This document shows positions 33,065 to 40,775 of a DNA stretch of 49,656 nucleotides, one piece after another. The notes beneath the pieces were generated by a model that saw only the letters and a program-made list of their open reading frames with translations, made no database searches and was not told the origin of the DNA. Both the position numbers and the translations under genes were made by a program. Position 1 is the stretch's first letter. Each line of letters opens with the position of its first letter. The stretch covers positions 1 to 49,656 of the IMG/VR virus record IMGVR_UViG_3300044987_002599. One strand, given 5' to 3'. This DNA comes from a virus.

Positions 33065-33906
33065 ATGGGGCCAGTTGGGCTCATTTGAGGCACAACAAGT
33101 GGGACTGCTGCTTCCGCATTGTCAAATCCCAGTTGTTGTGCCAACTGATCCTCTGTCTGTCGGGTGTGACTAGGTGTTGCACCATGCATGATCAAAAGAT
33201 CATCTCTTATGTGTTGACTTCTCTTTTCCAGTTGCAATATCTTGAGAAAACTTGTACTACTTACGGTAGTATAATAAGCAAAGGGGTTTGAGCTTTTAGC
33301 TTCATCAAATTGAAGTCCCACTTGTGCCAATTGCACCAGTGCTTGCGCTTTCATTTCGTCAAGATAAGTGTAACCTCTCCAGTTGCCTCTATGCCCATAG
33401 CGATCAACCAATTTGATCCACATAGCAGCCAGTCTATCAGTAATCCTACCGCCAGTTAAGGTGAATTCACCCTTTTTGTGATGACTCTTGCCCACACATT
33501 TCCATTCATTGTTTTGGAAAATCCAATGTTGAAAAGGAGGGAAATTGCATCTGATGTGTTTTTCTGCCTGATTTTTGGCTTTGTCTGCTTTGGCAGGGTT
33601 TAACGGAATGTGCACAAAAGTCATAAGCCTCACAACAATTTCATCCAAAGGCACATTATCCAATGTTAATGAAGATTCAAAAGTCTTGCTGCCGCTGGCT
33701 TTCTTTTCTTCAGCCATTTTGTTAGCTAGCTTTTTGTGTCGAGCAGCGTCCAAAACTTCTGGAGTTGCTGCTGCAAGATCATATACAATGACATCAAAAT
33801 CAGTGTATTTTTTGTCAACAAATTCACAAAAAGTAAGCTTGCTTTCATGGATTGCAGACAATAAATCTTTGTTTGTTAGATATTTGATCTTGGGAACCAA
33901 TGCCAT
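33061..33906 (-). CDS. 55: late-transcription sigma factor gp55, with large insertion
   Basis: 281-residue T4 gp55-type sigma factor, which directs host RNA polymerase to TATAAATA late promoters together with the clamp. The C-terminal half matches well: RITDRLAAMWIKLVDRYGHR, GYTYLDEMKAQALVQLAQVG, FDEAKSSNPFAYYTTVSSTS, FLKILQLEKRSQHIRDD. T4 gp55 has 185 residues. Here about 100 extra residues (about 35-140, including TFVHIPLNPAKADKAKNQAE and a WIFQNNEWKCVGKSHHKKGE segment) lie between the N-terminal helix (YLTNKDLLSAIHESK) and the sigma core. The ATG at 33906 has AAGGA 6 bases upstream; the frame upstream of it is not needed. A sigma70-like promoter precedes it. Confidence 0.92.
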   Translation of the reverse strand: MALVPKIKYLTNKDLLSAIHESKLTFCEFVDKKYTDFDVIVYDLAAATPEVLDAARHKKLANKMAEEKKASGSKTFESSLTLDNVPLDEIVVRLMTFVHIPLNPAKADKAKNQAEKHIRCNFPPFQHWIFQNNEWKCVGKSHHKKGEFTLTGGRITDRLAAMWIKLVDRYGHRGNWRGYTYLDEMKAQALVQLAQVGLQFDEAKSSNPFAYYTTVSSTSFLKILQLEKRSQHIRDDLLIMHGATPSHTRQTEDQLAQQLGFDNAEAAVPLVVPQMSPTGPI

Positions 33907-33933
33907 TATAGTCCTTTGTGTTTGAAACCCTAA

Positions 33934-33962
33934 ATTTTGTAATTGGTTACAGAAGAAGTCAA
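33934..33962 (-). promoter_or_regulatory. sigma70-like promoter TTGACT-N17-CAAAAT
   Basis: Minus strand: -35 TTGACT (33962-33957), 17 bases, -10 CAAAAT (33939-33934), with the start about 20 bases before the gp55 ATG. The -35 is near-perfect, the -10 weak, as expected if an activator helps. Confidence 0.5.
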
Positions 33963-33979
33963 AATGGACGCCTTGATCT

Positions 33980-33987
33980 GTTAAATA
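33980..33987 (+). promoter_or_regulatory. late-promoter-like GTTAAATA
   Basis: The plus-strand octamer GTTAAATA lies 39 bases upstream of the ATG of the ligase-like fusion gene; identical to the octamer before gp21. It suggests late expression of this enzyme. Confidence 0.45.
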
Positions 33988-34026
33988 ATTCAATAGATTG
34001 CCAAAAGATTATGTTGGGGCGTAACA

Positions 34027-36246
34027 ATGAAGCTGTTTGACTTATTACCAGAAGTAAATCTCTCTTTGACTGAGGCCAAAGCCCGTATCGAGCATCCAGA
34101 AGACATGATCTTCGATGAGGGGTTAGATGGTGCCAAAAGAGCTTTTCATATACTGAGCACAACTGCTCATGAACCCGAGTATGTTAGTATCAAGTTTGAT
34201 GGTTCTCCGGCCTTGATTTCTGGATGGAAAGACTATAAATTTGTGTTAACAGACAAAGCTGGATTCAGCAGTAAAAAATACAATGGTTTAACCACAAGCC
34301 CTGAGGATATTGTCAATATGCTCATGAGCAGGAAAATGAAAGACACCAGCCCCAGTGCAAAGAGTGCTCGACTGGCATATGCCAACAAAATAGCCAGTCT
34401 CTACCCATTGTTGAAAAAAGTTACCCCAAAAGGATTTATCGGTTACGTTCAAGCGGATTTGTTGTGGACTGGTGTACCTCCCATTGTAGATGGGGCATAT
34501 GAATTTACACCCAACAAAATAACTTATCGTGTGCCTGTCAACAGTCAATATGGTGAAATGATTGCCAACAGCAGTGCTGGCGTGGTCATGCACAGTGTTT
34601 ATCAAAGCCCTGAAGATCAGGAACCAGAAGCCTTGCGAAACATCAGTCAATATGGCTTTCGCACTGATCAAGGACTGGCTATCCTACCTCATGAAGCCAC
34701 CATGCTCAAAAGTTTGAACCTGGATAAAAACTTAGTTGACAAATTATCCCACTTGTTTAGAGTGCATGCTGTAAGTGTGAAATCATTTTTGGACAGAGGA
34801 CAACTAGCCAGTCATGAAATCTTGAGCCTTCCTGGCTTGATGAAAAGCTTTTTGGCCAAAAAGGCAGAACGTGGTAGTTCCACATTTAGCCATGTGAGTA
34901 GAGAGTTTTTGGAGTGGCTTACAGGGCTCAACAGTACTGCTAGCCCTGCAATGCAGGCCAAGTGTTTGAAATGGATTCAAAGCCACATCCATGGTTACAA
35001 TAGCGTGTGGCGGATAGTAAGTTTGTTGACAAGTTTGAAGCTGGATCTCAAGAAACAAATGGACCGTCAAACAGATGGGACAGTTGGTGCTAGTTTGGGT
35101 GGAGATCCAGGACATGAAGGATTTGTGGCTGTAACTCCCACTGGAATAGTGAAGTTTGTAAATCGTGCCCAATTTATGAGAAAAGGCGAGCCTGATTCAT
35201 TGATGGAACAAGAACACAAACGGGTAGTTTGGACCTTTGGCAGGATGAATCCTCCCACTCGTGGTCATCAGCACTTGGTTAACACAATGGCCAAACACGC
35301 TGGCAAGGGTGACTATTGGATCTTTTTGAGTCACAGTCAAGACGGTAAAAAGAATCCATTGCCTTGGGCGGAAAAGCTGGAGTTTTTCCAAGAGATTATG
35401 CCTCAACACCAAGATCATGTGGTGCAGGATGAGAGCATCAAAACTCCGCTGCAAGCCGCAGAATGGCTTTACAACAAAGGCTATAGACATTTTGTATTTG
35501 TTGCCGGAGAAGATCGTGTGCAGGGCATGACAGACCTTTTTGACTCTTGGAACAGTCCAGAAATACGTGAAAAACATCAACGTCAACCAGTGACGATTGA
35601 AATTGTATCAGCTGGAGAACGGCATCCAGATGGCATTGGCGTTAGTGGAATAAGCGGCACCAAGGCACGTGCGGCTGTTTTGAACAAAGACAAAAAGGCT
35701 TTCCACCAAGCTGTGGGTTTGGATGATGAACTTTCCAATAGGCTGTTCCAATCAGTTCGACGCTATCTCAAGCACCCTAGGAACACAGTAATGGAAGCTC
35801 ATGAGCACGCTGCTGGCACCATAGTTGTTTTGAGCATGAGTCCCAAAAATGCTCTAGAGCTCAAAGAATGGTGTGAAAGTCAAGGTGTTCCCTGTATGAA
35901 TACTGATGATCTTCACATGACTGTTTTGTATAGCCAAAAACCAGTGCCTCACCTCATGAGCATGCATGGTAACACTGTGGTTGTGCCAGCACAAATAAAA
36001 GGTTGGACCAAAATGGGCGACAAAGCCCTGTGCCTAGACCTAGATTGTGACCTGGCACACAAATTTCATCATCATTTGAAGAGCAAGGGAGGAACTCACG
36101 ATTTCCCCAACTTCATTCCACACAGCAGCGTAAATTACAATTGGTTGGAGAGAACAGACCTACCAAAAGTTTTGCCCAACTTTCCTCTGCTGTTTGATCA
36201 GATTCATGTCAAGCCAATTGATCCCCGATACGGAAACAAAAGCTAG
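34027..36246 (+). CDS. ligase-like / NMNAT-like / 2H phosphoesterase fusion
   Basis: 739-residue protein with three enzyme-like parts. (1) Residues about 25-385: covalent nucleotidyltransferase (DNA/RNA ligase) motifs, with Lys56 in IKFDGSPALI (motif I, KxDG), GYVQADLLW near 139-147 (motif III-like), Glu364 in HEGFVAV (motif IV) and VKFVNR 375-380 (motif V). (2) About 398-585: nucleotidylyltransferase of the NMNAT/cytidylyltransferase fold, with TFGRMNPPTRGHQHLV (TxGH at 411-414), FVAGEDRV and ISGTKARAA (the ISGTxxR motif). (3) About 590-735: 2H phosphoesterase, with HxT in DLHMTVLYS (His630, Thr632) and HxS in IPHSSVNYN (His699, Ser701). Together these could adenylylate, join and process RNA or nucleotide ends (repair or NAD-related), but the substrate is unknown. 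It overlaps the 3' end of the next nucleotidyltransferase by 4 bases, convergently. Confidence 0.85.
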   Translation: MKLFDLLPEVNLSLTEAKARIEHPEDMIFDEGLDGAKRAFHILSTTAHEPEYVSIKFDGSPALISGWKDYKFVLTDKAGFSSKKYNGLTTSPEDIVNMLMSRKMKDTSPSAKSARLAYANKIASLYPLLKKVTPKGFIGYVQADLLWTGVPPIVDGAYEFTPNKITYRVPVNSQYGEMIANSSAGVVMHSVYQSPEDQEPEALRNISQYGFRTDQGLAILPHEATMLKSLNLDKNLVDKLSHLFRVHAVSVKSFLDRGQLASHEILSLPGLMKSFLAKKAERGSSTFSHVSREFLEWLTGLNSTASPAMQAKCLKWIQSHIHGYNSVWRIVSLLTSLKLDLKKQMDRQTDGTVGASLGGDPGHEGFVAVTPTGIVKFVNRAQFMRKGEPDSLMEQEHKRVVWTFGRMNPPTRGHQHLVNTMAKHAGKGDYWIFLSHSQDGKKNPLPWAEKLEFFQEIMPQHQDHVVQDESIKTPLQAAEWLYNKGYRHFVFVAGEDRVQGMTDLFDSWNSPEIREKHQRQPVTIEIVSAGERHPDGIGVSGISGTKARAAVLNKDKKAFHQAVGLDDELSNRLFQSVRRYLKHPRNTVMEAHEHAAGTIVVLSMSPKNALELKEWCESQGVPCMNTDDLHMTVLYSQKPVPHLMSMHGNTVVVPAQIKGWTKMGDKALCLDLDCDLAHKFHHHLKSKGGTHDFPNFIPHSSVNYNWLERTDLPKVLPNFPLLFDQIHVKPIDPRYGNKS

Positions 36247-37076
36247 ACAGCTACACCTGTCAACTGCTCAATCCTTGCAGCTTCTTCTTCTGATTTGCGT
36301 TGCTCACTGGGAGATTTCTGCTTAAACTTCCCAGTTTTCACATCCATTGTGGGTTTGCCAGTGGGCCCTAATTTATCCAAGCTCCTTAGAGTTTGAATCA
36401 ACTCAGTCAACCCTTGATGAATAGCCCTATTGCCTTTGATGGCTCGTTGAATAGTTTCAACACTTTGGAAGCTGTCGTGAGTGAATCTGGGTCCCAACAG
36501 CTTTTGTGCAATCACATCAGGATCAGTGGAGATAACAGATTCATCTTCCCGATTCAACAGTCCACGTTGCCAACTGTATTTCATTCCCAACGCTTTGGCA
36601 ATACTGCTCATGAGTTGATTTCTTTCTGCACCAGTGTAGTTGCTGGCGTCTCCTGGACTCTGCATGCTGAATTTCATCCATTGAGGATCATCATGGAAGA
36701 AAAAGTCAGTTTGCACGAAGCCATTCTTGGGATCACCTGCAATTGGTGTCAACAGATGAACTTCTCCAGCAGGCTTCACATACTCTTTGGGGTTCAAACC
36801 TTGGCTCAACACCCAGTTTTGGAGACTTTGGGCAAATTGGGCTTTTGACATTTTCTTGCTGTCGACTACGATGTCGATATCCCCACTGCTGGCTTTTTTG
36901 CCAACACTGCCCAAGGTCATGCCATGCATGGGCAGCCCTGTGATTTTTTCCAGCCAATCCAACGTGGGACTGATCAAAGCCAGTGGGATACGAGTGGTGC
37001 GTGGATAGCCATCTGAGGTTTTGAATACGTTGCCGCCTTCAAAAACTAATTGTGGGGAGAGTTCAAACTGTTTCAT
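36243..37076 (-). CDS. pol-beta-type nucleotidyltransferase
   Basis: 277-residue nucleotidyltransferase. The signature LGSVGKKASSGDIDIVVDSK (about residues 56-75) contains the GS and D-x-D elements of the pol-beta superfamily; a third acidic strand is probably VQTDFFFHDD (about 121-130). The AGEVHLLTPI region fits the fold. The C-terminal about 100 residues are helical and basic, ending in a Lys/Glu-rich segment. It faces the ligase-like fusion gene. The adjacent placement suggests a shared nucleic-acid-end pathway, but the substrate (tRNA, protein or nucleotide) cannot be told. A late-promoter-like octamer lies close upstream of the ATG. Confidence 0.82.
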   Translation of the reverse strand: MKQFELSPQLVFEGGNVFKTSDGYPRTTRIPLALISPTLDWLEKITGLPMHGMTLGSVGKKASSGDIDIVVDSKKMSKAQFAQSLQNWVLSQGLNPKEYVKPAGEVHLLTPIAGDPKNGFVQTDFFFHDDPQWMKFSMQSPGDASNYTGAERNQLMSSIAKALGMKYSWQRGLLNREDESVISTDPDVIAQKLLGPRFTHDSFQSVETIQRAIKGNRAIHQGLTELIQTLRSLDKLGPTGKPTMDVKTGKFKQKSPSEQRKSEEEAARIEQLTGVAV

Positions 37077-37083
37077 GATCTAG

Positions 37084-37091
37084 TATTTAGA
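37084..37091 (-). promoter_or_regulatory. late-promoter-like TCTAAATA (minus)
   Basis: The minus-strand octamer TCTAAATA lies only 7 bases before the 37076 ATG, which would leave almost no leader. It may be active only if translation starts later, or it may be chance. Confidence 0.3.
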
Positions 37092-37110
37092 TTCCAGCTG
37101 GTTTCCAGCA

Positions 37111-37118
37111 CATAAATA
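37111..37118 (+). promoter_or_regulatory. late-promoter-like CATAAATA (plus)
   Basis: The plus-strand octamer CATAAATA lies 30 bases upstream of the baseplate gene at 37149; the same octamer precedes gp20. Confidence 0.55.
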
Positions 37119-37148
37119 TTTGGCTAATATTTTTGAGGAAAGAATTGC

Positions 37149-38168
37149 ATGCCTAGATTTGGTGGTTTTGGTGTTAACACTGGTTCTTTGGTTGGTGGAC
37201 TTGTAAACAACGTTGTGGGGTCGGCTGCCTCTGCTATTTTTCCACGCGGGGTGTTTGGCGGTTTTGGAATTGGAGATGGTGTGAATTTGTTGGGAACACT
37301 CAACAATCAAGATCCCACTAACCGACGTGTAAGCCTGCGGCCCAGACCAGCTGCTGCTAATCGCGTGTTGGGCAAGGGATTATTGGATCCTTTGCGAGAA
37401 ACAAACAATGGCATGGTTTGGCCCTACACACCTACAATCAACTATCAACAAGACATTGATTATCAAACCATTAGCACTGTACATACAAACCAAGACTTTC
37501 ATATATTTGCACGTACGCCGGCAACTTCATTCAGTGTTGATGGTCAATTCACTGTTCAAAATCAAAAAGAAGGACGCTATGCATTGGCATGCATACACTT
37601 TTTGAGAACCATGAGCAAGATGCATTTTGGTGAAAATGACAAAGATGCAGGCACACCTCCTCCTATTCTCTTGTTCAATGCCTACGGTCCTTTTGTGTTC
37701 AACAACTTGCCAGTCATAGTCAAGAGCTATAGTATTGGATTTCCAGATGATGTAGACTATGTTCAAGTGGCTAGTGGGCTGTCCCCAGTAAATCAACCCA
37801 CTGTGCCAAATAATCCCGCAGGAGGTAGTATTATTGCTGAAAATTTACCTCCAATTCCAGGAGTGCCCGCACCAAGTATTCGCAATAATCCTAATGATTT
37901 GATATATAATGATCCTGGTGCATCACCTTCAGGTCGTGCCCGCACTATTGATCCTAGAGCAGACATGTCGTGGGCAGACCCGCTGAACAATCCGCCGGGC
38001 GCAAGTGTACAGCAACCAACACCATCTACAACAAAAGCTATTTGGTTGCCCAGCTTGTTCAAAATTTCAGTAACATTGATTGTGCAACATACTCCCACCA
38101 CATTGCGGAAGAGATTCGAGTTGCCCAAATACATCAATGGTGACCCAAGTCAAAGTGATTTCATATAA
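37149..38168 (+). CDS. baseplate tail-tube cap/initiator protein (gp48/gp54-like)
   Basis: 339-residue structural protein. The Gly/Phe-rich N-terminus (FGGFGVNTGSLVGGLVNNVV) is followed by a core with MVWPYTPTINYQQDIDYQTI, HTNQDFHIFARTPATSFSVD and YALACIHFLRTMSKMHFGEN. After a Pro-rich linker comes a final strand block, PSLFKISVTLIVQHTPTTLR. This fits the tail-tube-like baseplate proteins gp48/gp54 (cap and initiator of the tail tube), which share a tube fold; I cannot decide between them. It opens a coupled cluster: its TAA overlaps the ATG of the gp53-like gene, which in turn overlaps the next. AGGAAAG lies 8 bases before the ATG. Confidence 0.7.
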   Translation: MPRFGGFGVNTGSLVGGLVNNVVGSAASAIFPRGVFGGFGIGDGVNLLGTLNNQDPTNRRVSLRPRPAAANRVLGKGLLDPLRETNNGMVWPYTPTINYQQDIDYQTISTVHTNQDFHIFARTPATSFSVDGQFTVQNQKEGRYALACIHFLRTMSKMHFGENDKDAGTPPPILLFNAYGPFVFNNLPVIVKSYSIGFPDDVDYVQVASGLSPVNQPTVPNNPAGGSIIAENLPPIPGVPAPSIRNNPNDLIYNDPGASPSGRARTIDPRADMSWADPLNNPPGASVQQPTPSTTKAIWLPSLFKISVTLIVQHTPTTLRKRFELPKYINGDPSQSDFI

Positions 38169-38467
38169 TGACAACAGTAACTTATCTACGCAGTAGTCCT
38201 TACTATCGCACTCCACAAAACACCACATATCTGGATTTTTGGCGGCCACCATTACTCACAAGAACAAGTGACGATCTAATTGTTACTTTGGCACAACGGC
38301 ATCTACATCGGCCTGACTTATTGAGTTTTGAACTATATCGAAATCCACGGGCATGGTGGGCGTTTGCTATCCTAAATCCTGATCAAATTGTGGACCCAAT
38401 TTATGATTTTGTTCCTGGGATAACAATTTATGCACCTAGCCAACTCAGCATTGGAAGCACCTTATAA
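38168..38467 (+). CDS. 53: baseplate wedge protein gp53
   Basis: 99-residue short version of T4 gp53 (196 residues). The family core is clear: TTYLDFWRPPLLTRTSDD, HRPDLLSFELYRNPRAWWAF, ILNPDQIVDPIYDFVPGITI. gp53 links neighbouring wedges through its LysM-like domain during baseplate assembly. Only this domain is kept here, as in aquatic T4-like phages. TAATG overlaps on both sides couple it to its neighbours. Confidence 0.88.
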   Translation: MTTVTYLRSSPYYRTPQNTTYLDFWRPPLLTRTSDDLIVTLAQRHLHRPDLLSFELYRNPRAWWAFAILNPDQIVDPIYDFVPGITIYAPSQLSIGSTL

Positions 38468-40761
38468 TGCCCGATCCTGTTACTAGTCATTATCTCCGAC
38501 GTATAATTAGTGAGTTAAAAGAACGTGGTGTTGACTTCAAACCTGAAGATAATGATCTTAATAAATTTGACCGTTACGCATACCATTTACAGTTGTTTAT
38601 GGTAAATGATCGAGACGCAGTTGACCCAGACATACAAGCAAAAGTTGAAAATAATCAGATTCGTAAAATAATTATTGCTGAAAGTGGTGTTACAGCAGGA
38701 TTTAATATTGTAGACTGTGAACTTTCTGATGCAGTAGGACATAATTTCCGTAATCGAAATACGCATTCGGTAAAAGTGGACTTCACAATTGCTGAGCCAT
38801 ATAGCATGAGTTTACCTGACAAGCTTTATATTGCAAGTGTGCAACTTGCTATCCTTAACTGGCGATTAGCACCGATCTTTTTGAAACTGTATTTTGACTA
38901 TTACGACGCTGAAGGGCGTATTGTGCCAGATAGAAGAAAAAGAGGATTTTACTACCGCTTGAAAATAGTGGACTTTGATAACACACTGACCGCTGCTGGT
39001 ACAATCTACAAACTCTCATGTGTTGTTGACAATGACATAGGATTTAGAAATAACTACTTTATTATACCACAAACTTATACAATTAAAGTAGGAGGGACAC
39101 CTAGTACAGTCCAAGGCAGTAACTTACCATTACAAAATCCAGCAGCACCTGGTACAGTGTTTGAATTCTTTCGAAAATTGGAAGACGAGATCAATAAATT
39201 TTATGCAAAACAGCGTCAAGGACCTGCAGGGCCGCTGCCCGCATACGGGGCGTCTGATCCTAGAGCTGAAGCCCAGGGAGCTCAAGTTGTTTTTTACGAA
39301 TTTAACGTTGAGGACAAACTTGCGGAGCAAAAAATTAAATTTACCCCAAATGTCAACAATAGACGTGCATCATTTAGTCAACCTGCAGGAGGCGAGGTTG
39401 AGATTACAGTGGGCCACGGTATTAGTATTGGTGCAATTGTGGATGATATCTGTGCATCAATTACAGACCCGTTATTTTTCATTCCTAATGATCAAACAGG
39501 CCGAATAAAAGTTCCTTGGATTGAATGTGTGGTTGAAGAGATAGGGTGGGATGACCTTTTAAACGACTATATCCGGCGGTTTCGCTTCTTCATAAATGTA
39601 AAAGAAACACGACGGCCTGTTCCTAACTTACCCTTTGGGCGTACTTTCCAAGCTTCTGAGGAGTTTCAAAATGCTAGATTGCAGTCTATTGCTGACGGGG
39701 GAACGTTACGCAAAGCATACTTGTATTTTTATACTGGGTTAAATACAGAAATTATAAATCTTGATGTTAAATTTTCTCACTTACATTATATACCGCAACC
39801 CCTTACCAACGCAACAGTATTGCCTGATGTTTTTAGTGCGCCTCGTGCAAGTTTGCCCTCAGTCCAAGTTGCGTTAGGACAGCGCCTCTCCATGCAATCA
39901 CGGATCCAGGCGCTCCAAGCAGAGCTTGCAAGGCCTGGTGGTGTACCTGCAGCACGAAGTGCAGCCATATCCGATGAACTTGCTGCGTTGCTTGCCCAAG
40001 ATAACTTTTATGCGACAATAATAGCTGAAAGGTCTCTTGTTATTTTTGATCCTAACCTTGCGTCCCAAATACAGAGTAGGACGGAGATTGACCTAGGGCA
40101 AAGCAGTGCACCAATCCAGAGCAGGAGAGATGAGTTATTGATCAGCCGGCAAGCTGCGCAAGTTAGAAGAGCTAGATTAGAGTTTGTGGAAGATGTGTCA
40201 ACACAACAGCAAAATGTGCAACCATCCGCTCTCACTTATATTAGTGATCCTCGTGATTTGGTGAATTTGGTAAGGCCGGTAAATGGCGATAGTCAGTCGA
40301 GAAAACAGTATGCAAGTATTACCAGTCAATTGTATGATAAACGAGGTGATATGGTAAACATTACTATGGAAATAAAAGGGGATCCGTATTGGTTAGGAAA
40401 ACCAAACATAGAACGTAATAATGACCTACTTAGGTCTTTGCCAAATTCAGGAGCACCTGTACCAAATCAGACATTAGGCCAAAGATTTGCACTTGCTCCA
40501 AATGCGGATGATATCAGTGGGGTTTTTGATGCGTTTTTTATATTAGCATTTAGACATGGCACGTTGCCAAACGAGCAAACCGGTTTTATGGACTTGCGTG
40601 ATGATGTTGATTTTTTCAATGCATTGTATCTTGTTGTTAACGTTACACACATATTTCGAGACGGCAAATTTACTCAAAGAATTGAGGCTACACGAGATGC
40701 GCTTTCCACTTTTGGTGGTACAAGACCACAACCTGAACCACAGCAAAGTTTACCTGGATAA
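38467..40761 (+). CDS. large baseplate protein upstream of gp5, hub-like
   Basis: 764-residue structural protein. The N-terminal about 200 residues look like a folded virion domain (NFRNRNTHSVKVDFTIAEPY, LYFDYYDAEGRIVPDRRKRG, FYYRLKIVDFDNTLTAAGTI). The middle includes a coiled-coil-like stretch (about 460-600, ARLQ/ALQAELARPGG-type), and the C-terminal part has FFILAFRHGTLPNEQTGFMD. It directly precedes gp5, is translationally coupled to gp53, and has no T4 name. In contractile machines the protein next to the spike usually forms the hub ring, so a gp27-like role is possible (inference). Confidence 0.7.
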   Translation: MPDPVTSHYLRRIISELKERGVDFKPEDNDLNKFDRYAYHLQLFMVNDRDAVDPDIQAKVENNQIRKIIIAESGVTAGFNIVDCELSDAVGHNFRNRNTHSVKVDFTIAEPYSMSLPDKLYIASVQLAILNWRLAPIFLKLYFDYYDAEGRIVPDRRKRGFYYRLKIVDFDNTLTAAGTIYKLSCVVDNDIGFRNNYFIIPQTYTIKVGGTPSTVQGSNLPLQNPAAPGTVFEFFRKLEDEINKFYAKQRQGPAGPLPAYGASDPRAEAQGAQVVFYEFNVEDKLAEQKIKFTPNVNNRRASFSQPAGGEVEITVGHGISIGAIVDDICASITDPLFFIPNDQTGRIKVPWIECVVEEIGWDDLLNDYIRRFRFFINVKETRRPVPNLPFGRTFQASEEFQNARLQSIADGGTLRKAYLYFYTGLNTEIINLDVKFSHLHYIPQPLTNATVLPDVFSAPRASLPSVQVALGQRLSMQSRIQALQAELARPGGVPAARSAAISDELAALLAQDNFYATIIAERSLVIFDPNLASQIQSRTEIDLGQSSAPIQSRRDELLISRQAAQVRRARLEFVEDVSTQQQNVQPSALTYISDPRDLVNLVRPVNGDSQSRKQYASITSQLYDKRGDMVNITMEIKGDPYWLGKPNIERNNDLLRSLPNSGAPVPNQTLGQRFALAPNADDISGVFDAFFILAFRHGTLPNEQTGFMDLRDDVDFFNALYLVVNVTHIFRDGKFTQRIEATRDALSTFGGTRPQPEPQQSLPG

Positions 40762-40775
40762 TAGAGTATAGTTAA

